64,000 nucleotides of DNA from Streptomyces sp. NBC_00370 (GCF_036084755.1 NZ_CP107968.1:3689501-3753500); one strand, 5' to 3'; positions 43,808 to 53,090 are shown, numbered from the stretch's first letter. Notes: generated from the letters alone by a model not told the origin. Numbers and translations are program-made.

Positions 43808-45334
43808 TTGCGCCCCTCACTCCGGCCCACAGCACCGGCTCTGCTGATATCGGCCGCAGTCTGCGCCCTCCTGTGCCTGTGGGCCGTCTCCGCCGCACCC
43901 GCGTCCGTACGGACGCCGCTGGCCTGGGGTTCGGCCGCGGCAGCCGTCGCGCTGACCGCCGCGGTCACCGTCGCGGCCCACGCCCTGTGGACGGCCCGGC
44001 AGCTGCGTGAGCACAACGAGTCGCTCGCCGCCCGCGCGGACCAGTTCGCCGCCGAGACCCGCGCGGCGAAGGAGGAGACCCGCAGGGGCGAGGCAGACGT
44101 GCGACGCGCCTTCGAGGAGGCCGCGAAGAGCGCCGCCAGACGCGCCGCCGCCGTCTCCGTCAGCTCCAACGCCGCAGGACGGATGCAGGCACTCGCGACC
44201 GGCATGCTCGCCGACCTCCGCGAGATGGAGAACCGGCACGCCGACGAGGACGTCCTGGCCGACCTGCTGCACCTCGACCACCGCACGGCCCAGGCGGGCC
44301 GGCTCGCCGACTCCGTCGCCGTACTGACCGGCGCGCGCTCCGGACGGCGCTGGGCGAAGCCCATCGTGATGGAGTCCATCCTGCGCGGCGCGATGGGCCG
44401 CATCAGCGGTTACCAGCGGGTGCGGCTGCACTCCACCAGCGACGCGGCCGTCGCGGGTCACGCCGCCGAGGGCGTCATGCACGCGCTCGCCGAACTCCTC
44501 GACAACGCCGCGAACTTCTCGCCGCCCACCGCCGAGGTCCATGTGTACGTGGAGGAGGTCCCCGCCGGGATCGTCATCACCGTCGAGGACAGCGGCCTGG
44601 TCATGAGCGACGTACAGCTGCGCCGCGCGGAACGCGCCGTGGGCAGCGAACAGTCCGACCTCACCGGATTCTCCGGCACCCGGCTCGGGCTCGCCGTCGT
44701 GGGCCGGCTGGCGCGCAAGCACGGACTGACCGTGTCCTTCCGGCCATCGGCGCGCGGCGGGACCGGCGCGCTGCTGATGCTGCCGCAGGACGTGCTCACC
44801 CAGCTGCACCGGGAGGGCCCGGCGCCGGTGACGGCCCCGGTGGCGGCGCCCGCCCGGCGCACGACACCGGCCACGGCACCGACCGCGACGCCTCTCACGA
44901 CCCCGGCACCGGCCGCGACAGGCCGCCCGGCCACGTCACGCGCCGCGACCGCGCCGTCCGCCGAGCTTCCGCCCGAGGTGGCGGCGCCGGACTCCGCCGA
45001 ACACAGCTTCGCGGAGGCCGAGGCGCAGCTCGGCGACAGCGGGCTGCCCAAGCGCCGGCGCGGCCGTACGCTCGCCGCCGCCCAGGCGCGTACCGGCGCC
45101 GCCGAAGCCGCGGCGGCCCGCGCCGCCGAGGCCGCGCCGTCGGCGGACTCCTCCACCACGCAGGCGACCCGGTTCGGCCGCTTCCGCGACGCCGTACGGC
45201 CCGCCCAGGCGAAGACCACATCCGCACAGACCTCGCCCGCACCGGCCGCACCGGCCGACGAGGCCGATCAGGTCACCCAGGCCCACCAGGCCGACCAGCC
45301 CTCTTCCACGACCACGGAAGGCACCACTCGATGA
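43808..45334 (+). CDS. cvnA: Conservon sensor kinase-like ATPase CvnA
   Basis: A 508-residue protein starting at TTG 43808, 8 bases after GAGG. Two N-terminal membrane helices (APALLISAAVCALLCLWAVS, LAWGSAAAAVALTAAVTVAA) enclose a very short loop. A cytoplasmic coiled segment and a HATPase domain follow (residues about 215-330, HALAELLDNAANFSPPTAEVHV, VEDSGLVMSD and TRLGLAVVGRLARKHG). The C-terminal 170 residues are Ala/Pro-rich. It is the membrane-associated sensor of a conservon and couples to CvnB by a 4-base overlap. Which cvn this corresponds to cannot be stated. Confidence 0.9.
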   Translation: MRPSLRPTAPALLISAAVCALLCLWAVSAAPASVRTPLAWGSAAAAVALTAAVTVAAHALWTARQLREHNESLAARADQFAAETRAAKEETRRGEADVRRAFEEAAKSAARRAAAVSVSSNAAGRMQALATGMLADLREMENRHADEDVLADLLHLDHRTAQAGRLADSVAVLTGARSGRRWAKPIVMESILRGAMGRISGYQRVRLHSTSDAAVAGHAAEGVMHALAELLDNAANFSPPTAEVHVYVEEVPAGIVITVEDSGLVMSDVQLRRAERAVGSEQSDLTGFSGTRLGLAVVGRLARKHGLTVSFRPSARGGTGALLMLPQDVLTQLHREGPAPVTAPVAAPARRTTPATAPTATPLTTPAPAATGRPATSRAATAPSAELPPEVAAPDSAEHSFAEAEAQLGDSGLPKRRRGRTLAAAQARTGAAEAAAARAAEAAPSADSSTTQATRFGRFRDAVRPAQAKTTSAQTSPAPAAPADEADQVTQAHQADQPSSTTTEGTTR

Positions 45335-45756
45335 CCGGCACCCCCACCGACGAGAAGCTCAACTGGCTCCTGGAGAACCTGCTCCAGCGCACCCCGGGCG
45401 CGCGCCACGCGCTCGTCCTGTCCCGCGACGGACTGAAGCTGTGCCGCACGCCCGAGCTCTCCGTCGACCAGGCCGACCAGCTCGCCGCCATCGCCGCCGG
45501 CATCCAGAGCCTCTCGCACGGCGCATCCGTCGAGTTCGGCAACGGCGGGGGCGGCGTACGGTCCGCCATGGCCGAGTTCTACGGCGGCGTCCTGCTGATC
45601 GTCGAGGCGGGCAGCGGCGCCCATCTGGCCGTCGTCGCCGCCGAGGACTCCGACGTCGGCCTCGTCGGCCACAACATGAGCGAGCTGGTCGAGCAGCTGG
45701 GTGACCATCTCAGCACTCCCCCGCGCACGTCCGAAGAAGGCGGCGTGCCGGTATGA
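45331..45756 (+). CDS. cvnB: Conservon roadblock/LC7 protein CvnB
   Basis: A 141-residue roadblock/LC7-domain protein (EKLNWLLENLLQRTPGARHALVLSRDGLKLC, GVLLIVEAGSGAHLAVVAAEDSDVGLVGHNMSELVEQLG). In other systems this fold acts as a GTPase-activating or scaffold factor, here presumably for CvnD. ATGA overlaps link it to both neighbours. Confidence 0.92.
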   Translation: MTGTPTDEKLNWLLENLLQRTPGARHALVLSRDGLKLCRTPELSVDQADQLAAIAAGIQSLSHGASVEFGNGGGGVRSAMAEFYGGVLLIVEAGSGAHLAVVAAEDSDVGLVGHNMSELVEQLGDHLSTPPRTSEEGGVPV

Positions 45757-46109
45757 GCCGGCCCGGCCGGGACGACTCGCCCGACCGGCTGTACACCCTC
45801 ACAGGAGGGCGCAGCCGGCCCCACTCGGACACGTTCGACCTGGTGACGCTCGTGGTCGCGGAGTCGGAACGGACCCCGGGCATGCAGTCCGAGCACGCCG
45901 CGATCCTGCGCATGTGCGGCCGCCCGACGGCCGTGGTGGAGATCGCGGCCGAGCTGAAGCTGCCCGTCAGCATCGTCCGGATCATGCTCTGCGACCTGCA
46001 GGACACCGGCCGGATCAGCGCCCGGCACCCGCGCACCGACCGCGCGGCCGACCGACTTCCCGATCCCGACATCCTGGAGCAGGTGCTCGTTGGACTCCGC
46101 AACCTCTGA
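45753..46109 (+). CDS. cvnC: Conservon DUF742 protein CvnC
   Basis: A 118-residue DUF742 protein with a winged-helix-like core (HAAILRMCGRPTAVVEIAAELKLPVSIVRIMLCDLQDTGRI) and a typical N-terminus LYTLTGGRSRP. The biochemical role is not established. It begins inside the cvnB stop and overlaps the start of the GTPase by 20 bases. Confidence 0.92.
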   Translation: MSRPGRDDSPDRLYTLTGGRSRPHSDTFDLVTLVVAESERTPGMQSEHAAILRMCGRPTAVVEIAAELKLPVSIVRIMLCDLQDTGRISARHPRTDRAADRLPDPDILEQVLVGLRNL

Positions 46110-46746
46110 ACGGACCACCGGCCGGCCGGCGCTGGCCAGCACGGCCGACAACGGTCTGAAGATCGTCATCGTCGGAGGTTTCGGCGTCGGCAAGACGACC
46201 ATGGTCCGTTCCGTCAGTGAAATCCGTCCGCTCAACACCGAAGAGACGATGACCCGCGCCGGTGAGGGCATCGACGAACTCGGCGGCCTCGAAGGGCTGC
46301 GGGCGAAGACGGCGACCACCGTCGCCTTCGACTTCGGCCGTATCTCGCTCGACGAGCGCTCCGTGCTCTACCTGTTCGGCGCGCCGGGACAGGAGCGCTT
46401 CTGGTTCCTGTGGGACCGGCTGTTCTCCGGGACGCTCGGCGCCGTCGTACTCGTCGACACCCGGCGCCTCGCCGACTCCTGGTACGCCATCGACCGCCTG
46501 GAGCACCACGGGACGCCGTTCATCGTGGCCTGCAACGACTTCGGCGGTCCCGTCCACAGCGAGCAGCAGATCCGGGAGGCGCTGGATCTGTCGCCCGGGG
46601 TGCCGCTCGTGGAGTGCGACGCACGCGACCGGTCGTCCAGCAAGTACGTCCTGATCACGCTGGTCGAGTACCTCCACTCCCTGTCCTCGTCCGCCGTCGC
46701 CGCCGCGGCCGACGCCGCGGACCTGCCCCCGGAGGGCGCAGCGTGA
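46090..46746 (+). CDS. cvnD: Conservon small GTPase CvnD
   Basis: A 218-residue Ras-like GTP-binding protein. P-loop GGFGVGKTTMV, a switch-region threonine in NTEETMTRAGEG and the G3-like segment GAPGQERFWFLW (glycine-alanine in place of DxxG) are visible; ACNDF stands where NKxD is expected. The start is TTG 46090, inside cvnC. It is the switch protein of the conservon, with nucleotide state probably affected by CvnB. A 4-base overlap couples it to the first P450. Confidence 0.92.
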   Translation: MDSATSERTTGRPALASTADNGLKIVIVGGFGVGKTTMVRSVSEIRPLNTEETMTRAGEGIDELGGLEGLRAKTATTVAFDFGRISLDERSVLYLFGAPGQERFWFLWDRLFSGTLGAVVLVDTRRLADSWYAIDRLEHHGTPFIVACNDFGGPVHSEQQIREALDLSPGVPLVECDARDRSSSKYVLITLVEYLHSLSSSAVAAAADAADLPPEGAA

Positions 46747-48059
46747 CGACCCCGACCGAACCGACGACACCGGTGGGCCCGCCGCCCGGCTGCCCCGCGC
46801 ACGCGGGCGCCGCGGGATCCGGCGCGCCCGCCGCCGTACCGCTGAGCGGTGCGCGGTTCCAGACCGATCCGCACGAGCTGTACCGGGACATGCGGCGTGA
46901 CCACGGCTCGGTCGCCCCTGTCGTGCTCGACGGGGACATCCCCGCCTGGCTGGTGCTCGGCTACCGCGAACTGCACCAGCTCACCAGCGACCCGGTCCTC
47001 TTCAGCCGCGACTCCGAGCTGTGGAACCAGTGGGAGAACATCCCCGCCGACTGGCCGCTGCTGCCGATGATCGGCCACCGGCAGCCGTCGATCCTCTACA
47101 CCGTCGGCGAACGGCACCGCGAGCGAGCGGCGATGATCAGCAACGCGCTTGAGGCGCAGGACCCGTTCACGCTCAAGGAGTACGCGGAGCAGTACGCGGA
47201 CGAGCTGATCGACGAGTTCTGCACGCGCGGATCGACCGACATCATCGGCCAGTACGCGATGCTCCTGCCGGTGCGGATCCTGGCGAAGATGTACGGCTTC
47301 CCCGACGCCCAGGGCCCCGGCCTGGTCACCGCGCTCAACGACATGATCGACGGCCGCGAACGCGCCATCGCCGGCCAGCAGCACCTCGGCGAGTCGATGG
47401 CGGGGCTGCTCATCGAGAAGCACGCGGTGCCGGGCGCCGACGTCGCCTCGCGGATGATGCGCGACCCGGCCGACTTCACGGACGAGGAGATCGTCCAGGA
47501 CCTGATGGTGATGATGGCGGCCGGGCACCAGCCGACCGCCGACTGGATCGGCAACTCGCTGCGGCTGATGCTCACCGACGACCGGTTCGCCGCTTCCCTG
47601 TCCGGCGGCCGGCACAGCGTCGCCGAGGCCATGAACGAGGTCCTGTGGGAGGACACCCCCTCGCAGAACATCGCGGGCCGCTGGGCCGCCCGCGACACCC
47701 GGCTGGGCAACCGCGACATCAAGGCCGGTGACCTGCTCATCCTCAGCTTCGCCGCTGCCAACTATGACCCGCAGGTCCGTACGGACGGCTCCACGCTCAC
47801 CGGCGGCAACAACGCCTTCTTCTCGTTCGGCCACGGCGAGCACCGCTGTCCGTTCCCGGCGCAGGAGGTGGCCGAGGTCATCGCCCGTACGGCCATCGAG
47901 GTGCTCCTCGACCGGCTGCCGGACATCGACCTCGCCGTGCCGGCCGAATCGCTCACCCGGCGGCCGTCCCCCTGGCTGCGGGGGCTGACGGAACTGCCGG
48001 TCACCTTCACCCCGACCCCCGCTCTCGGAAGCGCGACAGCCCACGGAGGCCTGAGATGA
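46743..48059 (+). CDS. Conservon cytochrome P450, CYP157-like, lacking EXXR
   Basis: A 438-residue P450 with the heme-thiolate segment FFSFGHGEHRCPFPAQE (Cys present, but followed by Pro rather than Gly). The I-helix MMAAGHQPTADW lacks the usual acid-threonine pair. The K-helix motif EXXR, otherwise nearly universal, reads EVLW in MNEVLWEDTPSQN. Loss of EXXR is a published trait of the CYP157 family. It is coupled to cvnD and to a CYP154-like gene. Possible role: signal output or ligand sensing rather than normal monooxygenation. GTG 46743. Confidence 0.85.
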   Translation: MTTPTEPTTPVGPPPGCPAHAGAAGSGAPAAVPLSGARFQTDPHELYRDMRRDHGSVAPVVLDGDIPAWLVLGYRELHQLTSDPVLFSRDSELWNQWENIPADWPLLPMIGHRQPSILYTVGERHRERAAMISNALEAQDPFTLKEYAEQYADELIDEFCTRGSTDIIGQYAMLLPVRILAKMYGFPDAQGPGLVTALNDMIDGRERAIAGQQHLGESMAGLLIEKHAVPGADVASRMMRDPADFTDEEIVQDLMVMMAAGHQPTADWIGNSLRLMLTDDRFAASLSGGRHSVAEAMNEVLWEDTPSQNIAGRWAARDTRLGNRDIKAGDLLILSFAAANYDPQVRTDGSTLTGGNNAFFSFGHGEHRCPFPAQEVAEVIARTAIEVLLDRLPDIDLAVPAESLTRRPSPWLRGLTELPVTFTPTPALGSATAHGGLR

Positions 48060-49372
48060 CCTGTCCCCACGAGCACGGCGCTGCGGCTGCGGGAGCCGGT
48101 GGTGAAGCCCAGGCCGGTGCTGCGGGCGGCTGCCCCGTCGTCCTGGACCCGTTCGTCGCGGACCTCGACGGGGAGAGCGCCGCGCTGCGCGCCGCAGGCC
48201 CGCTCGCCCGGGTCGTGCTGCCGGGCGGGGTGGCCTGCTGGTCGGTCACGCACCACGCGGAGGCTCGCCAACTCCTCGGTGACGCGCGGCTGGTGAAGGA
48301 CATCAACGTGTGGGGCGCGTGGCAGCGCGGCGACATACCCCTGGACTGGCCGCTGATCGGGCTCGCCAACCCGCCCCGTTCGATGCTGACGGTGGACGGC
48401 GCCGAGCACCGCCGTATGCGCACCCTCGTCGCGCAGGCGCTGACCGTACGCCGGGTCGCCGAACTGCGCGAGGGCATCGAGAAACTGACGGCTGATCTGC
48501 TGGACCGGCTGGCCGCCGCGTACGAGGCGGCGGGGGCGGACGCGTCCGTCGACCTCAAGGCGGAGTTCGCCTACCCGCTGCCGATGAGCGTGGTCGGCGA
48601 CCTGATGGGGGTCGACCGGGCCGACCATCCGCAACTCAAGGACTACTTCGACAAGTTCTTCTCCACGCAGACACCGCCCGCCGAGGTTCCGCAGCTGATG
48701 GCGGACATCTCCGCGCTGTTCCTGCGGACCGTCGAGGCCAAGCAGGCGAACCCGGGCGACGATCTGACGAGCGCGCTGATCGCGGCGTCGGCGGAGGGTG
48801 ACCACTTCACCACCGACGAGATCGTCAACACGCTCCAGTTGATGATCGCGGCCGGTCACGAGACGACGATCAGCCTGATCACCAACGCCGTCGTGGCCCT
48901 GCAGACCCACCCGGAGCAGCGCGCCCTCGTCATGGCGGGCAAGGTCAGCTGGGAGGACGTGATCGAGGAGACGCTGCGCTGGTCGAGCCCGACGTCGCAC
49001 GTGCTGTTCCGGTTCGCGACGGAGGATGTCGAGGTCGGCGACTCCGTCCTGCCGAAGGGCGAGGCGCTGATCGTGTCGTACGGCGCGATCGGCCGCGACG
49101 AGCGGCAGTTCGGCCCGACGGCCGGGGAGTTCGACGCGACCCGCACCCCGAACCGGCACATCGCGTTCGGCCACGGCGCCCATGTCTGCCCCGGCGCCGC
49201 GCTGTCCCGGCTTGAGGCGGCGGTGGCACTGCCCGCGCTGTTCACCCGCTTCCCCGAGCTGGACCTGGCGGTCCCGGCGACGGAGCTGCGCAACAAGCCG
49301 GTGGTGACGCAGAACGACCTGTACGAGCTGCCGGTGCGGCTGGGCGGCGACACGGTGGCCGCCGCCTCGTAA
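48056..49372 (+). CDS. Conservon cytochrome P450, CYP154-like
   Basis: A 438-residue canonical bacterial P450. I-helix MIAAGHETTISLITN, K-helix ETLR in DVIEETLRWSSP, and heme-binding FGHGAHVCPGAALSRLE are all intact. In S. coelicolor some conservons end with a CYP157/CYP154 pair, and the order here is the same. It is coupled to the CYP157-like gene by ATGA. It likely oxidises a small aromatic or polyketide-like molecule; the redox partner is not encoded nearby. Confidence 0.88.
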   Translation: MTCPHEHGAAAAGAGGEAQAGAAGGCPVVLDPFVADLDGESAALRAAGPLARVVLPGGVACWSVTHHAEARQLLGDARLVKDINVWGAWQRGDIPLDWPLIGLANPPRSMLTVDGAEHRRMRTLVAQALTVRRVAELREGIEKLTADLLDRLAAAYEAAGADASVDLKAEFAYPLPMSVVGDLMGVDRADHPQLKDYFDKFFSTQTPPAEVPQLMADISALFLRTVEAKQANPGDDLTSALIAASAEGDHFTTDEIVNTLQLMIAAGHETTISLITNAVVALQTHPEQRALVMAGKVSWEDVIEETLRWSSPTSHVLFRFATEDVEVGDSVLPKGEALIVSYGAIGRDERQFGPTAGEFDATRTPNRHIAFGHGAHVCPGAALSRLEAAVALPALFTRFPELDLAVPATELRNKPVVTQNDLYELPVRLGGDTVAAAS

Positions 49373-49400
49373 GCGCGTGCCGCCGTTGAGGGCCGTTCAG

Positions 49401-49419
49401 CGCCGTGGCGGGCACGGCG
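49401..49419 (+). terminator. Terminator after the conservon
   Basis: CGCCGTG (49401-49407) and CACGGCG (49413-49419) form a 7-bp stem with a 5-base loop, 28 bases after the last conservon stop. The remaining 190 bases up to serC contain two further small hairpins (CGGATG/CATCCG and CGGACA/TGTCCG near 49552-49578) in what should be the serC leader. Confidence 0.5.
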
Positions 49420-49609
49420 GCGGGCAACTGATAGAGGAGTATTCCGGACATAAGACAACGCGCGCCTTCGGCTGTCAACAGCACACAGCGACACGCCCCG
49501 CGCCCCACGCGCCCCACGCACCCCACCCGCACCTGCGGAATTGGCCGGATGCGTCTCATCCGACGGACACAGTTGTCCGGCGTCGCACGCGAGGGACTAC
49601 GCTCCGGCC

Positions 49610-50728
49610 GTGGCCGATATCCAGATTCCTGCTGACATCAAGCCCGCCGACGGCCGTTTCGGCGCTGGCCCCTCCAAGGTAAGGACGGAGGCGGTGGACG
49701 CACTGGCCGCCACCGGCACGTCACTGCTCGGCACGTCCCATCGCCAGGCCCCGGTCAAGAACCTGGTCGGCGCGGTACGTGACGGCGTACGCGACCTCTT
49801 CCAGCTCCCCGAGGGCTACGAGGTGATCCTGGGCAACGGCGGCTCGACCGCGTTCTGGGACGTCGCGACGCACGGACTGATCGACAACAAGTCCCAGCAC
49901 CTGTCGTTCGGCGAGTTCTCCTCCAAGTTCGCGAAGGCGTCCAAGCTCGCCCCGTGGCTGGCCGAGCCGACCATCATCACCGCCGACCCCGGCTCGCACC
50001 CGGACTCGAAGGCGGAGGCGGGTGTCGACGTCTACGCGCTCACCCACAACGAGACCTCCACCGGTGTCGCGGCGCCCGTCAAGCGCGTCGCCGGCGCCGA
50101 CGCCGGATCGCTGGTCCTGGTCGACGCGACGTCCGGCGCGGGCGGGCTGCCCGTGGACATCTCCGAGACCGATGTCTACTACTTCGCGCCGCAGAAGTCC
50201 TTCGCCTCCGACGGCGGCCTGTGGATCGGTGTCTTCTCCCCGGCCGCCCTGGAGCGCGCCGCGCGCGTGCACGCCTCCGGCCGGCACGTACCGGAGTTCT
50301 TCTCGCTGCCGACGGCGATCGACAACTCGCTGAAGAACCAGACGTACAACACCCCCGCGCTCGCCACCCTGTTCCTGCTCAACGAGCAGCTGAACTGGCT
50401 GAACTCGCAGGGCGGCCTCGACTGGTCCGTACGCCGTACGGCCACGTCGTCGCGCACGCTGTACGGCTGGGCCGAGGCGTCCAAGTACGCCACCCCGTTC
50501 GTCGTCGACCCGGCCAAGCGCTCGCAGGTCATCGGCACGATCGACTTCGACGACGAGATCGACGCGTCGGCGGTCGCCAAGGCACTGCGCGCCAACGGCA
50601 TCGTGGACACCGAGCCGTACCGCAAGCTGGGCCGCAACCAGCTGCGCGTGGCGATGTTCCCGGCGATCGACCCGGCGGACGTCGAGGCGCTGACGGCGTG
50701 CGTCGACTACGTGATCGAGCACCTCTGA
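49610..50728 (+). CDS. serC: Phosphoserine aminotransferase
   Basis: This 372-residue PLP enzyme converts 3-phosphohydroxypyruvate and glutamate to phosphoserine in serine biosynthesis. The actinobacterial SerC form is recognisable: KPADGRFGAGPSKVRTEAVDA, LLGTSHRQAPVKNLVGAVRD, LTHNETSTGVAAPVKRV and the PLP lysine in YFAPQKSFASDGG. GTG 49610 gives the standard N-terminus. It stands alone. Two small hairpins upstream might regulate it. Confidence 0.95.
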   Translation: MADIQIPADIKPADGRFGAGPSKVRTEAVDALAATGTSLLGTSHRQAPVKNLVGAVRDGVRDLFQLPEGYEVILGNGGSTAFWDVATHGLIDNKSQHLSFGEFSSKFAKASKLAPWLAEPTIITADPGSHPDSKAEAGVDVYALTHNETSTGVAAPVKRVAGADAGSLVLVDATSGAGGLPVDISETDVYYFAPQKSFASDGGLWIGVFSPAALERAARVHASGRHVPEFFSLPTAIDNSLKNQTYNTPALATLFLLNEQLNWLNSQGGLDWSVRRTATSSRTLYGWAEASKYATPFVVDPAKRSQVIGTIDFDDEIDASAVAKALRANGIVDTEPYRKLGRNQLRVAMFPAIDPADVEALTACVDYVIEHL

Positions 50729-50781
50729 CCGCAGTGGCGCGGCGTGGGCCCTGGCTCAACTGTGCGACCTAGCATGGCGCA

Positions 50782-51192
50782 ATGAGCGATTTCAACGAGC
50801 CGATCATTGCCGAGTTCAGGGCCAACGCCGGTCATGTGGGCGGTCACTTCGAGGGCAAGAACATGCTCCTGCTGCACACGGCCGGCAGGCGCACCGGGCT
50901 GCCGAGGGTGAACCCGCTGGTCTACACGACGGACGCGGGCAGCTTCCTGGTCGGCGGCTCGAACGGCGGCGCGGAGAAGGACCCGCAGTGGGTGGCGAAC
51001 GTCGAGGCGATGGCCGAGACGACCATCGAGGTCGGCGACCGCACGCTGAGGGCGAAGCCGACCGTCCTGCGGGAGGGGCCCGAGCGGGAGCGGCTGTACG
51101 CGGTGATGGTGGCGTACTGGCCGGACTTCCGGCAGTACGAGACGCGTACGGAGCGGACGTTCCCGGTGATCAAGCTGGACATGATCGAGTGA
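50782..51192 (+). CDS. Deazaflavin (F420)-dependent nitroreductase-family protein
   Basis: A 136-residue split-barrel protein of the Ddn/F420-dependent family (NMLLLHTAGRRTGLPRVNPLVYTTDAGSFLVGGSNGG, DPQWVANVEA, LYAVMVAYWPDFRQYE). Such proteins use the deazaflavin F420 to reduce various substrates. ATG 50782 begins the typical N-terminus. A 13-bp tandem array starts 30 bases after its stop. Confidence 0.88.
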   Translation: MSDFNEPIIAEFRANAGHVGGHFEGKNMLLLHTAGRRTGLPRVNPLVYTTDAGSFLVGGSNGGAEKDPQWVANVEAMAETTIEVGDRTLRAKPTVLREGPERERLYAVMVAYWPDFRQYETRTERTFPVIKLDMIE

Positions 51193-51221
51193 GCGGGCCC
51201 ACTGCCCGCTCCTCTGGACTG

Positions 51222-51299
51222 CTCCGTCCGGCTACTCCGTCCGGCTACTCCGTCCGGCTACTCCTTCCGGCTGCTCCGTCCGGCTACTCCTTCCGACGC
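51222..51299. repeat. 13-bp tandem repeat, six copies
   Basis: Six adjacent 13-base copies with consensus CTCCGTCCGGCTA cover 51222-51299. The last two copies include the stop and final codons of the leftward secreted-protein gene. The array lies between convergent genes. Confidence 0.8.
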
Positions 51300-52342
51300 A
51301 GCCGCCTGAAGCCGAAGAACAGCGCGGCCACGCCGGCGAGGACGACGGCACCGAGCGTCGTCCTGCTGTCGGAGGAGTCGTCGGCGCCGGTGCTGCCGGC
51401 GCCGGTGCCTGACGGTGAACCACCGCCCGCAGGTGAGGACTTGCCGCCCGTCCCGGGCTCCTCCCGCTCCGGCTTCTCCTTCTTGGCGACGTCCACCCGC
51501 CGCACCCCGCTGTCCTCGCCCTCCGAGCCGAACATCAGGGCGCTGCCGTCAGCGGTGAACGTCACCGACTCCGCCTGCGCCTGGAACGGCGCGCTCACCG
51601 AGTGCTCCTCCCCCAGCCTCCCGTTCTTCCAGTCGTAGCTGCGGGCGCTGAAGTACGAGCGCAGCACGAGCTGTTGGCCGTCCGGGGAGAACGCGCCGTC
51701 CGTCACCCACGGCACGTCGCCGATCCGCCGGAAGACGTTCGTGCGCGACGTGGTGAGCCGCGTGGGACCGGCGTAGAGCCCGCCGCCGTCCTCGTTCTTC
51801 GACGCGATGTACACCCGGCCGGACTTGGGGTCGACCATCATCGACTCGGCGTTGCGGGGGCCGTCGGCGTACTTGACGGTGAACTGCGTCGCGCGCACCG
51901 TCTCGTTCCTGAGCTGCTTGGGCTCGGGGAAGCGGTAGATCCAGACGTGGTCCCACTTACCGCCGAGGTTGTCGCCGATGTCACCCACGTAGATGTCGCC
52001 GTCGGGGCCGATGGAGATGGCCTCGACGTCGCGGGGCGAGCCGATCCCCTTCATGGTGACCGTGGCGACGGTCTCGCCGGTCCGGGAGTCGACGGCGTAG
52101 ACGTACGGCCCGTCGTTGCTGTCGTTGTGCGTCCAGTAGATACCGCGGTGGATACGGCTCGCCGCCAGCCCGCTGGATTCGGTGATCCGCGGGTCCTTGA
52201 TCGTGAAGCTCTGGTCCGGCGAACCGTCGTCGGCCGAGGCCGTGGGGGCCGGCGCGAGCGTCACAGCGGCCCCCGCAGCCAGTAAGACGGCGGCGCAGAA
52301 CCCGGAAAGACGCAGGCCAAGATGGCGCGGAAGCGGACGCAT
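51284..52342 (-). CDS. Secreted WD40/beta-propeller-like protein with C-terminal anchor
   Basis: A 352-residue exported protein. The signal peptide (HLGLRLSGFCAAVLLAAGAAVTLAPAPTASA) is followed by a propeller-like domain (residues about 40-280) with PRITESSGLAASRIHRGIYWTHNDSNDGPYVYAVDSRTGE and IGPDGDIYVGDIGDN. After a Gly/Ser/Thr-rich linker come a C-terminal hydrophobic helix (TTLGAVVLAGVAALFFGF) and basic tail RRLRRKE, so it is probably anchored to the membrane outer face. ATG 52342. The binding partner is unknown. Confidence 0.82.
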   Translation of the reverse strand: MRPLPRHLGLRLSGFCAAVLLAAGAAVTLAPAPTASADDGSPDQSFTIKDPRITESSGLAASRIHRGIYWTHNDSNDGPYVYAVDSRTGETVATVTMKGIGSPRDVEAISIGPDGDIYVGDIGDNLGGKWDHVWIYRFPEPKQLRNETVRATQFTVKYADGPRNAESMMVDPKSGRVYIASKNEDGGGLYAGPTRLTTSRTNVFRRIGDVPWVTDGAFSPDGQQLVLRSYFSARSYDWKNGRLGEEHSVSAPFQAQAESVTFTADGSALMFGSEGEDSGVRRVDVAKKEKPEREEPGTGGKSSPAGGGSPSGTGAGSTGADDSSDSRTTLGAVVLAGVAALFFGFRRLRRKE

Positions 52343-52388
52343 ACCCCCCAGCCTGCCATCCCGCGCCGCCTGCGGGGATGATGATCCG

Positions 52389-53090
52389 ATGCGTTTCATG
52401 TTCGTCGGTGACTCCATGACCATCGGACGCGCCGGCGACTTCACCTGGCGCTACCGGATGTGGCAGCACCTGGAGGCGTCGCTCGGCGCCCCGTACCGAG
52501 TGGTCGGCCCGTCGACCGGCCTGTACGACGCGGCGGCCGACGCGCCCGTCTCGTACGACTACGCCGCCCCGGACTTCCCCGTGGAGGCCCGTGGCCATCT
52601 CGCCGCGTGGGGCGAGGGCTGGTGCCACCTGGCGCCCCGGATACGCGCGGCGGTGGCGGCGCAGCGGGCGGACGTGCTGCTGGTCTCGCTGGGCCTGATC
52701 GACCTCGGCTTCTACACGGACAGCGACAGCGCGGCGCTGAACGCGCGGACGTTCGTCGCGGAGGCGCGTGCGGCCAATCCGCGGATCAGGATGGTCCTGC
52801 TGCCGGTGATACCGAACGTCAGGGCCGTGACGGACGCGGCCTTCGCCGCCGAGGTCGAGCGCTTCAACGAGCTGCTGGCGAAGGCGGTCGCCAACCTGGA
52901 CGAGCCGACGTCGCCGCTGCTCCTGGCGTCGCACCCGCCCACGTACGACCTGGCCGATGACACGTACGACGGCACGCACCCGGCGCCGTCCGGCGAACAC
53001 AAACTGGCGGCGGCCTTCGCGGACGCGATGCACGAGGCGTGGGGCCTGGGCGGCCGCTACCGCTACGAGCCGGCCGCGGCCGTGAGCTGA
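52389..53090 (+). CDS. SGNH/GDSL-family hydrolase
   Basis: A 233-residue esterase/lipase-fold protein. The block I motif is FVGDSMTIG (catalytic Ser near residue 9). The Asp-His pair is in DDTYDGTHPAPSGEHKLA near the C-terminus. The block III-type segment is less regular (LVSLGLIDLGF). No signal peptide is seen. ATG 52389. Its last 28 bases overlap the convergent AhpD-like gene. Confidence 0.83.
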   Translation: MRFMFVGDSMTIGRAGDFTWRYRMWQHLEASLGAPYRVVGPSTGLYDAAADAPVSYDYAAPDFPVEARGHLAAWGEGWCHLAPRIRAAVAAQRADVLLVSLGLIDLGFYTDSDSAALNARTFVAEARAANPRIRMVLLPVIPNVRAVTDAAFAAEVERFNELLAKAVANLDEPTSPLLLASHPPTYDLADDTYDGTHPAPSGEHKLAAAFADAMHEAWGLGGRYRYEPAAAVS

